NCBI GenBank assembly: GCA_938743325.2
Contig: OW568867.1
Span: forward strand, 1 to 64,000
Direction of reading: 5' to 3'
Source: Pycnococcus provasolii
Taxonomy: Eukaryota > Chlorophyta > Pseudoscourfieldiophyceae > Pseudoscourfieldiales > Pycnococcaceae
DNA: 64,000 nucleotides
Each line of letters begins with the position of its first letter. Positions within the stretch are counted from its first letter, which is position 1. Below are positions 57,213 through 64,000 of the stretch, one piece after another. The notes beneath the pieces were generated by a model that saw only the letters and a list, made by a program, of their open reading frames with translations, was not told the DNA's origin and ran no database searches. The position numbers were made by a program, and so were the translations under genes.

Positions 57213-57276
57213 TCTTAGGTTAAAACAAAACAAAACAAAATCAAAAACACTAAGCCGTGCTTCCAGCTCTGCTCAT

Positions 57277-60200
57277 TTATTGGAACGAGAACCATGCGAC
57301 AAACTCATATGCGTCGAGCGCCTCGGCGAGGTTGCTTACTCTCTCCACGGCGTCTCGAACTCCGGCGGCATCCGTTGGATTGCACCTTGGCAGCGCAATG
57401 TCGTAGCTCATCTCGAACCAGCGAGGCGCGTCCAGCGGCGGAGCACTCTCGCCAGAAGGGACCGCGAGAGGGCCACCCGAGTACTTCACGACGCTGAACG
57501 AGCGCTCGGCAATAACGCGCGCGACGTCGGCGAGAAGGCCATCCTTGTCGATGCACCGAACAACCAGCCGGCAGGTTGGATTCTCAGGGTTGGCCACAAG
57601 GGAAGAGCGAATGACGAGCTCGAGAGACTCCGCGGATGGCACGAACTGCGACGGAGCTGCAGGTTGTTCCACAGCCGCAGCATTTTCGCCGTCTTCCTTG
57701 GGCAAGCCACCGTGCCTCTCAAAGAAGGCGAGAAGACCCGTTCGCGCGGACTGCGTCTGACATCCGGCAAGCCACAGTCTTCTCTGCTCTAGAAGGCGAG
57801 GACTCACGGGAGGTAGCTCCGCCGTCTGTTCGTTCGTCGTGCGGGGTCGGTACGTCACCACCTGGATCATGTCACCATTTTCCAGCTGCGCCGTGCCTTC
57901 CACGGTTACGCCATTTACCTTGCATCCCACCATCCAGTCGCCGAGCGCATGGCTGTCAACGCTGTAGGCAAAGTCGGCGCACGTGGCACCGCGAGGCAGA
58001 TGAACTAGACTGCCGTCGCGCGCGTCATAAACGAACACGCTCCTCGCGAGCAGGTCGGTGGTCAGCGTGTCCACAAACTCGCGCGCGGTTGGGCTCGTGT
58101 CAATCTCTCTCTGGCACCTCTGGAAAAGGCGGTACAGATTTGCGAGCCAGCGACTCTGCGGCTCTGAAGCGCTGCCGCCTTCTGCGAGTGCCGCGAGGTA
58201 CTCCGCTCCCACCTTCGGCTTGTTGTAGTAGTTGTTGAATCGCATGATACCAAGCTGTGCGAACATGTCCATCTCCTCGCTGCAGATTTGGATCTCAAGA
58301 GGGAAGAGCGCGCTAGAGCCGATCGGGAGCACCGTGGTGTGGAGAGCCTGGTACCCGTTGCTGCGCGGCGTTGCGATGAAATCCTTAAGTCGGCCGGGTA
58401 GCGGCGCGTACACCGAGTGCGTGACGTAGAGGATGTGGTAGCAGAGCGGGTGAATCACGTCAGGTCGCATGAGTTCATTGCCCATCCACTTCTTGCCGGA
58501 GCTCGACCACATGTCCTCCCACGACGACCTGTCGTACTCGCGCGCGAGCGTGTCGAGGTAGGTGTCCCGGAGAGTGGTGTCAATGCGCGTGCGCCTCTCC
58601 ATATCATCCTGCTTCGCTTTTGTGGTACCGTCGCCGTCATCGGCGGCATCATCATCCTCGTAAACGTCGTCTCTCTTCTCGCCATTATTCCCCTCGGCGG
58701 CGGCAAAGTCGCTGAGCGCCAGTGCAAGCGGATCTCGCGAGCCAAGCACGATGCGAATCTTCAGCGTTGCAATCTCATTCTCAAGCGCCGCTGCGAGCTC
58801 CTCGTCGGAAAGCGTGCGAAGGCTCGGGGCGAGGTACTGCGGAGGCACAATGGGATCGTACGATCCTGTTCGAAGGTTGGTCGTGCTCTCTGCCAGCCTC
58901 GCGGCTATGTTTCCCTTTATGCCGCCATTATTCCCAGTGCCAGTGCTGCCAGCGTTGCGCGAGCGAAGCTCCGACGCCATCGTTGATATGGAGGGTGGTG
59001 GGGCTCCTCCAGCCCCCATGGTATCCTCGGACATCGACGAGGGAAAGATAATCTCACCAGACTTTGCCTTGGCGCGTGCCTCGACGAGTGCCTGGTAGAC
59101 GGTGTACGGCGTCCTCGCGATGAGGTGAAGGTCAATCGCGAACTCGCGAAAAGCCTTCATGTACTCGTCACTGCGCAGCATGCCCGCAAGGCGCATCATA
59201 GACTCCGACGCCGGTCCGCTCTGCTCGCTCTGCAGCTGCTCGAGGCGCTCCGACACCATACGAAATTGCTCGGGCATGGCGTATCGGAACGCGAGGTCCT
59301 CGAGCTCAGCCTTCACGCAGTGGAGTCCAAGCATGCGTGCAAGCGGTGCATACACGTCCAGAGTTTCGCGCGCAATTTTTAACTGCTTCTCCGGCTTCAT
59401 GTGCTCGAGCGTACGCATGTTGTGCAGGCGGTCAGCAAGCTTGACTAAGATCACACGCACTTCGCCAGTCATAGCGCTGAACATTTCGCGCAGATCCTGC
59501 GCGGCAACGTCGTCCGCCATTCCCGTAGACGAAGGTGGGCGTTCGCTTCCATTTTTCTTCGTTCCGTTCATCTTCGGGTCCTTCGGAGGTTCGCTTTCCT
59601 GTGCGGGTGGTGTCGCGGTGGCGGTGGCGGTGGCGGTTGAGGTGGAGGAGGAGGAGGAGGAGGCATCATCGTCCGCGGCAGACGCCTCGGCCTCCGATGT
59701 TGCCGTCGTTGCAACGTCGTCGCCGGTCCGCTTGGATAACTTCGTCTCTCCTTCTACGATGCTCGCCACAACAGGCCCAAACTGCCGTTCTATGGACTCG
59801 AACGTCACCATCTCCGTGTCCTCGACGGTGTCGTGCAAGAGCGCCGCGCACAGCGTGTCCGTGTCCGCCCGAAGCTGTGCGAGGATGACGCACACCTCCA
59901 CGGGGTGGATGATGAACGGCTCGCCGCTCTTTCTCCTCTGTCCGTCGTGAGCGTGGAACGCGACGGCGAGCGCGTCGCGCACGCGCTCACGCTCGCCTTT
60001 CGACGTGAGGTAAGACACGGCGGGTAGCAGCGTTTCGTGCCAGAGGGAGTGTGGCGTCGGTTCGGTGGGTATGCTTTCGTTCGAGGTTGCAGAAGCTTCG
60101 CATCTCTGTCGTCTTTGCCGTGGTCTGAGAGTGATGTGATTCAGCCGTGGACTTGGTGCGACGTGCGTCCCGAGTCGTCCGGAGCACGACGCCGACGTCC

Positions 60201-60336
60201 CGAGTCGTCCGGAGCACGACGCCGACGTCCCTCGGTTGGCGGTAGCGCTGGTGGTGGTGGTGGTGCGCGCACGCACCGGCGCGCGAGAAACACCAGCTTG
60301 GGTGTGCCCACCACATCGATGCAGCAGAGCAACCAT
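57277..60336 (-). CDS. RSH1: RelA/SpoT homologue (RSH1-like), plastid ppGpp enzyme
   Basis: The product has 1,019 aa from the ATG at 60336; the open frame goes further but has no earlier ATG. Residues 1-~80 are a plastid leader with a perfect 10-residue tandem repeat. The HD hydrolase part (~120-350) has AFHAHDGQRRKSGEPFIIHP and ALLHDTVEDTEMVTFESIE, interrupted after EGETKLSKR by a ~70-residue acidic Ser/Thr insertion. The synthetase-like part has LPGRLKDFIATPRSNGYQAL and HTTVLP with FPLEIQICSEEMD. A TGS domain (VFVYDARDGSLVHLPRGATC) and a C-terminal ACT region (CRLVVRCIDKDGLLADVARV) follow. This order matches plant RSH1. Whether both activities survive cannot be told. Confidence 0.93.
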   Translation of the reverse strand: MVALLHRCGGHTQAGVSRAPVRARTTTTTSATANRGTSASCSGRLGTSASCSGRLGTHVAPSPRLNHITLRPRQRRQRCEASATSNESIPTEPTPHSLWHETLLPAVSYLTSKGERERVRDALAVAFHAHDGQRRKSGEPFIIHPVEVCVILAQLRADTDTLCAALLHDTVEDTEMVTFESIERQFGPVVASIVEGETKLSKRTGDDVATTATSEAEASAADDDASSSSSSTSTATATATATPPAQESEPPKDPKMNGTKKNGSERPPSSTGMADDVAAQDLREMFSAMTGEVRVILVKLADRLHNMRTLEHMKPEKQLKIARETLDVYAPLARMLGLHCVKAELEDLAFRYAMPEQFRMVSERLEQLQSEQSGPASESMMRLAGMLRSDEYMKAFREFAIDLHLIARTPYTVYQALVEARAKAKSGEIIFPSSMSEDTMGAGGAPPPSISTMASELRSRNAGSTGTGNNGGIKGNIAARLAESTTNLRTGSYDPIVPPQYLAPSLRTLSDEELAAALENEIATLKIRIVLGSRDPLALALSDFAAAEGNNGEKRDDVYEDDDAADDGDGTTKAKQDDMERRTRIDTTLRDTYLDTLAREYDRSSWEDMWSSSGKKWMGNELMRPDVIHPLCYHILYVTHSVYAPLPGRLKDFIATPRSNGYQALHTTVLPIGSSALFPLEIQICSEEMDMFAQLGIMRFNNYYNKPKVGAEYLAALAEGGSASEPQSRWLANLYRLFQRCQREIDTSPTAREFVDTLTTDLLARSVFVYDARDGSLVHLPRGATCADFAYSVDSHALGDWMVGCKVNGVTVEGTAQLENGDMIQVVTYRPRTTNEQTAELPPVSPRLLEQRRLWLAGCQTQSARTGLLAFFERHGGLPKEDGENAAAVEQPAAPSQFVPSAESLELVIRSSLVANPENPTCRLVVRCIDKDGLLADVARVIAERSFSVVKYSGGPLAVPSGESAPPLDAPRWFEMSYDIALPRCNPTDAAGVRDAVERVSNLAEALDAYEFVAWFSFQ
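60166..60230. repeat. 30-bp tandem repeat in the RSH leader
   Basis: Two perfect 30-bp copies (60166-60195, 60196-60225) plus five more bases. Thirty is a multiple of three, so the RSH frame gains ten residues per copy (GTSASCSGRL). Confidence 0.95.
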
Positions 60337-60963
60337 GATATGATGCCCCAGACAGAGCAGCAAGTATAGCCTATATATAGCCAAACAAGACAGAAATTAA
60401 TGAGCGAAAAACTAACACGCAAGCTAACACAATCCAACCAACTAACTAACACGTAAACTAACCACCACTGCACTGAAGCCACTCACTGAAGTTAATGAAG
60501 AAGAGAGAGAGAAGCCTGAGAAGAGATCCCCAGGGCAGTGAGCGTGAGCGTGAGGGGTGCACCGGAGCAGGAAGAGGCGAACGAGATGGAGATGAACGGG
60601 GACGGGTAGGGCAATGCGTGCCGTGCACAATGGAGGGGAGGGGAGGGGGGGGGGTGAGCGAGAAGGGAGGAGAAGGGGAAGGGAGGGGAGGGGAGGGGAG
60701 GGGCGAGACTTGAGAAGGGGAGGGCAGAGGGGAGGGCAGAGGGGAGAATTGGCAGAGTGCTCTGGGCGACATCGGGGGCCGGGGGGAGAGCGACCCAGCC
60801 ACCCAGGGACACCGTGTTTGTTTGCACACACACATGCACACATACTTCGTACGGGTACGATAAAACCCTAACCCCTAACCCCTCACCGCCTCGCTAGAAC
60901 CCCTAGTATGGCGATGAGATGAAAACAACACAACATGGTAGTTCGTATGTGACACTCTCCTTT
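60337..60963. promoter_or_regulatory. RSH promoter and 3' flank of the MTA1-like gene
   Basis: 627 bp. It has TATATATAGCC at 60372-60382, close upstream of RSH on the minus strand, and a strongly purine-rich tract at 60630-60745 with repeated GGGGA units and a G run (60647-60656). GTACGATAAAACCCTAACCC at 60855-60874 joins a TACGATA word to a telo-box. No gene was seen. Confidence 0.5.
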
Positions 60964-62202
60964 TTAGCGGCGTCCCTTGTTCACAGCCGCGGCGAACGAC
61001 GTGCTGCCACCTGCGCCGTACTTAGCGTTGGCGATGCGGCCGTGCTTCGCGAGCTCCATCGCATCCTCCTTCGGGTGGCCTGTGCCAGTCACCTCGTTGC
61101 CGACGCTCACCCAGAAGTCGCGCAGGTTGTTCTTACGTGCGAAAATCTCCAGGTACCGGCCATTCGGAACGAGACTCTCGACGATGTGGTAAATCTCCTC
61201 AGGCTTCTGGCTCTGGCCACGACGCTCGCTGAAGATGATGTCGCACTCAACACCCTCGCGTGCTGGCGCCGGCGTGAACGGCACCATTTCTACCGGACGC
61301 AAAGTCGCCGCCGCCGCACCTTCGCCCTCCTCCTCCTCCTCCTCCTGCTGCTGCTGCGCCGCCTTCTCGCCTTCCTCATTCTCATCCTCCAAGGGAACTG
61401 TCGTGTAAACAATCGTCGGTTCCTTCGAGTACGTCGGAGGGTTTTTGGGATCCGTTCGCTTCTTGCCGACGAGGCAAACCTCTTTCGCGTGCTGCAGGTA
61501 GTACCCGTGGCTCTTCGCGAGGCGTCTGTTCACGGTGGACTTGACCCACACAATCTCGTCGACAATATCGTATCCCCACTTCTTGAACATATCAATCGAC
61601 AGCTTGTACTTCGCGTTGATGACCCAGATGAGAAGGTACCCCTCCGTCTGAAGCGAGTCGATCGGAAGGTTTTTGATGTCTTCGTCCGTAAGCTGGCTGT
61701 AGCCGAGCGCGACGCCTCGCGTCGGGTTTGCCGTCGCCAGCTGCCAAGGCGGGTCCATCATGATGACGTCAAATTTCGTCGCTTCGATGAGCCGAGTCCA
61801 GTCGTAGAGCGTGACGTTGACGTGAATGGGTATGCACTGATTCGGCACCTGCCACTCGCTGGGATCGAGGTCGTCGACATTCCCGAGCACGAGTCCGTCT
61901 TTCTCCACCTGCTCGAGCCACGCCGCCTTTTCGTCCTTCTCCGGCGACGCCGCGATTGTCAGCTCGCTCTCGTCGTCGGACACGTCGACGTTGTGCTTGC
62001 TGAGCCGTGCACGCAACGCGTTGATCGCCTCTCTGAGTTTGTTGATGGCGTCGCACTGTTCTTCGGCGGTTGTCGGAGAGAAGGAGCCTGAGAGGAGTTT
62101 GGACACCAAGGCGGCATCGGCGAGCTCGGGAAGAGGCGGCTGGACGTCGTCTATTGTCGCCTCTGTGCGTGCGCGCTTAGGCGACGGCGCGACGTTCTCC
62201 AT
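60964..62202 (-). CDS. MT-A70 family adenine-N6 methyltransferase, MTA1-like
   Basis: The product has 412 aa from MENVAPSP at 62202. The catalytic motif DPPW is at 150-153 (FDVIMMDPPWQLATANPTRG), followed by GYSQLTDEDIKNLPIDSLQ, LLIWVINAKYKLSIDMFKKW, VDEIVWVKSTVNRRLAKSHG, YYLQHAKEVCLVGKK and, after an acidic Gln/Glu insertion, VECDIIFSERRGQSQKPEEI, YLEIFARKNNLRDFWVSVGN. METTL3-type CCCH fingers are absent. NPTRGVALGY and YLQHAKE are words I associate with the MTA1 clade of ciliates and green algae, which methylates DNA adenine (6mA at ApT) with MTA9, p1 and p2. An mRNA m6A role (METTL3/MTA) is the alternative. The clade call is from memory. Confidence 0.82.
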   Translation of the reverse strand: MENVAPSPKRARTEATIDDVQPPLPELADAALVSKLLSGSFSPTTAEEQCDAINKLREAINALRARLSKHNVDVSDDESELTIAASPEKDEKAAWLEQVEKDGLVLGNVDDLDPSEWQVPNQCIPIHVNVTLYDWTRLIEATKFDVIMMDPPWQLATANPTRGVALGYSQLTDEDIKNLPIDSLQTEGYLLIWVINAKYKLSIDMFKKWGYDIVDEIVWVKSTVNRRLAKSHGYYLQHAKEVCLVGKKRTDPKNPPTYSKEPTIVYTTVPLEDENEEGEKAAQQQQEEEEEEGEGAAAATLRPVEMVPFTPAPAREGVECDIIFSERRGQSQKPEEIYHIVESLVPNGRYLEIFARKNNLRDFWVSVGNEVTGTGHPKEDAMELAKHGRIANAKYGAGGSTSFAAAVNKGRR

Positions 62203-63333
62203 GTTTTTTTGATTTGTGAAGTACTGTACGACGGGCTGACGGGAGGGGGGCGGGAAGGGATTGGAAATTGGAAGGAAGAAAAGGCGCCAAAAGTCCATGC
62301 ATAGACTAATTGGGGGTTTGTCGGGGGCGGGCGGCATCTTGTTTGGGGGTTTCCTCCGCGATTTTCGTCCGAATGCTCGTTTTGAGTTTTGACCACCCCC
62401 TTGACGTGTCCATGCAAGGTCCTCAAAATCTCCACTAGATCGCTCAAATATTCTCAGAATCACTGGGTTTTTAGTCCAGTTTTTTTTGGAAAATTGGCAA
62501 AATGCGCTGTGAAAATCCGAACTAAATGTATTACCCTCCTTTGACCAATTTGAGCCAAAAAAACGCGTCAGGAGCCGGGAACGCCTACAAAGAATTCCGC
62601 GTTCTCAAACTCTCCATAGACTTGGCCTGAACGTCCATGCAGGAGGTTTTTGAAAGAAGAAACGACCTTCCAACGGTCTCTACCCGCTTAGGGAATTCGT
62701 CGAAGAAAACGCCTCTATAAGCTGACTGTTCTGTGCCCATTTTCCGCCGGTTTGCCGTCCATCGTGAGGGCTTGCGTGCACTTGAGGGGGAGGGGAGCGG
62801 GAGGAGCGGTTGTTGTCAACGTTGTGAAACGTTGTTGTTTCCGCCAAAGTTTACCCTTCTACCACCTCCTCCCAACTCCCAAGAAAAAAACACCGGTCGA
62901 AAAGCGAAAAGCGCAACGTCTCCCCGAGAAGACTGACTAAGAAATTTATCCGGAGAATTTGGTCGATGAACCTGGTCCATGAATTCCTGCCACGTCTACA
63001 ACCCTAGGCCCCACCAGACGCGCAGCCGCCAGAGCTCCAGAAGACTGCACTCCTCTCCCCCCTCTCCCCTCTCGACAACAACAACGCGCTCCACACACGC
63101 CATTTCACACGCCATTTCGTTCAACTCCTCGCCTCGCCTTGACTTGACTTGTTTCGACTCTCACTTGCTAGGCAGTAGTGCCTTGTGAGTAGATACTGTA
63201 CGTTTGTATCTCGTGCGTGGGTTAGTACGAGTACTCATAGTTCATACTACCGTACTACGTAGTACTTCATTCTCTACGTCAAAAGAAGGAACAGAAGAGA
63301 AAGAGAAAAAGCTTCTTGTTCTCTCTGTGTGTC
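62203..63333. promoter_or_regulatory. Divergent promoter, MTA1-like and GST genes
   Basis: 1.13 kb with lower GC than the coding parts. A GGGGGCGGGAAGGG-type purine patch lies near the left start (62241-62260). A CT-rich stretch (63050-63080) and a GTACTACGTAGTAC palindrome (63250-63263) lie near the right one. Short open frames around 62733-62940 have no recognised domain. Confidence 0.4.
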
Positions 63334-64000
63334 ATGGCGTTCTCTTGGCCGACACACACGCACCAACACGCACCTGGTGCGCAAACTAGCCTGGCCAACC
63401 CGAGCGCCGGATATCCCTCAGCCATCATTGGCGCAGCGCGACGCTCGCTCGCTACGCAGCCTGCCGCCGTCGCGCGAGCGGCGAGGGAACGACAGCGAAA
63501 AACGCAAGCCGTGCAGCATGACAACAGCCGAGTCGTGCTCTTCACGCACCCTGCAAGTCGGGGCAAGATTGTCGAGTGGTACGTGCAGGAGAAAAACCTC
63601 GCAAACCGCGTCGAGTTTCGGGAAATGGACATGAAGGCGGGCGAGCACAAGTCGTCCGGATTTCTTCGTGTCAACCCGTTCGGAAGACTTCCTGCCATGT
63701 CCGTGCTCGACGAGGACACGGGAAACGAACTGTACAGCCTGCACGAGTCGGGAGCGCTACTTCTCACGCTTGCGGAGATGGCAGGGGAGACGGACACGCC
63801 TGAAAAACGCGCCGTGGCGAGCCAGTGGGCACTCTTCGCCAACTCCACGCTGGGGAATGCGTTGTTTGTCGAGGCGTTCCGCGACAAGCAGATGCCCGCG
63901 GTGATGAGAACACTCGACGCTATGCTAGCTGAGCGCGACTACCTCTCTGGCGAGGGACCGCGAGGTAGCTTCACCGTGGGTGACGTCGCCGTTGGCGCGT
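63334..64000 (+). CDS. Glutathione S-transferase-like protein, plastid leader (partial, runs off the window)
   Basis: At least 222 codons from the ATG at 63334, still open at the right edge. Residues ~1-60 are basic and Ala/Ser/Thr-rich (IIGAARRSLATQPAAVARAA), like an organelle leader. A thioredoxin-like GST fold begins at ~66: RVVLFTHPASRGKIVEWYVQ, NPFGRLPAMSV and then YSLHESGALLLTLAEM, which is the glutathione-binding S/E-S pair region. The helical C-terminal domain follows (QWALFANSTLGNALFVEAF, YLSGEGPRGSFTVGDVAVGA). GSTs conjugate or reduce with glutathione. The class cannot be told with the end missing. Confidence 0.85.
   Translation, partial: MAFSWPTHTHQHAPGAQTSLANPSAGYPSAIIGAARRSLATQPAAVARAARERQRKTQAVQHDNSRVVLFTHPASRGKIVEWYVQEKNLANRVEFREMDMKAGEHKSSGFLRVNPFGRLPAMSVLDEDTGNELYSLHESGALLLTLAEMAGETDTPEKRAVASQWALFANSTLGNALFVEAFRDKQMPAVMRTLDAMLAERDYLSGEGPRGSFTVGDVAVGA

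Noticed and set aside
60630-60745. GGGGA-rich tract as a CRISPR-like or minisatellite array
   Set aside because: Units are short and irregular without spacers; it is simple-sequence promoter DNA.
1-64000. tRNA, rRNA, snRNA, retrovirus-like or Polinton-like elements
   Set aside because: I saw no tRNA B-box in context, no conserved rRNA or spliceosomal RNA words, and no reverse transcriptase, integrase or capsid reading frame; a covariance or profile search could still find some.

Overview
The window is nuclear DNA of a small-genome, GC-rich photosynthetic eukaryote, most likely a green microalga of prasinophyte type. Genes are tightly packed and mostly intronless. Several products carry plastid-type leaders: an S1-domain protein, a CGFS glutaredoxin, a RelA/SpoT homologue with TGS and ACT regions, and a DUF1824 protein. 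Plant-lineage families are present (SPIRAL1-like, A-type cyclin, three-domain FKBP-TPR). A CCDC103-type dynein-arm assembly factor suggests motile cilia. Two GT29 (sialyltransferase-like) genes and a sulfotransferase point to glycan decoration. All assignments come from reading the sequence; no database search was run.

Layout. 1-322 is non-telomeric DNA. 329-606 is a telomere-repeat array in left-end orientation, with 35 hexamers (CCCTAA) outside 8 heptamers (CCCTAAA). 607-1466 is an AT-richer subtelomeric stretch without a supported gene. From 1467 to the right edge I call 33 protein genes. In order: S1-domain protein (-), GT29 (+, frame broken by a 20-bp duplication), GT29 (-), C2-domain protein (+), F-box/RCC1 (-), DUF1824 (+), SUMO E1 subunit SAE1 (-), U2AF large subunit (+), AK6 (-), CCCH/methyltransferase (+), SPIRAL1-like with a SAP domain (-, three exons), SNF5 (+), Pro-rich membrane protein (-), an AT-richer 1.6-kb island, a 2,528-residue protein (-), cyclin A (-, three exons), unknown 449-aa protein (+), CAX antiporter (-), single-TM protein (+, two exons), sulfotransferase (+), dephospho-CoA kinase (+), EamA transporter (-), FKBP-TPR (+), glutaredoxin (-), coiled-coil J protein (+), CCDC103 (-), two-TM coiled-coil protein (+), NHX antiporter (-), RING-CH E3 (+), coiled-coil protein (-), CDC27/APC3 (+), RSH (-), MT-A70/MTA1-like methyltransferase (-), and a partial GST (+).

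Organisation. 27 of the 32 neighbouring gene pairs lie on opposite strands, so genes alternate between shared divergent promoters and short convergent 3' ends. Divergent promoters usually carry CT-rich leaders in front of each start codon, seen as mirrored purine and pyrimidine tracts. A short dispersed repeat occurs at 12071, 52104 and 57132, each time in a convergent gap and in sense orientation just beyond a stop codon. One copy is fused to a 116-bp copy of the neighbouring SAE1 gene and the pair is flanked by 13-bp direct repeats.

Functionally the window mixes nuclear RNA and chromatin work (U2AF, SNF5, CCCH/methyltransferase, MT-A70), cell-cycle control (cyclin A, CDC27, SAE1), plastid regulation (RSH, S1, glutaredoxin, DUF1824), ion transport (CAX, NHX) and glycan modification. 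No CRISPR array, rRNA or tRNA was recognised, and no retrovirus-like or Polinton-like element.
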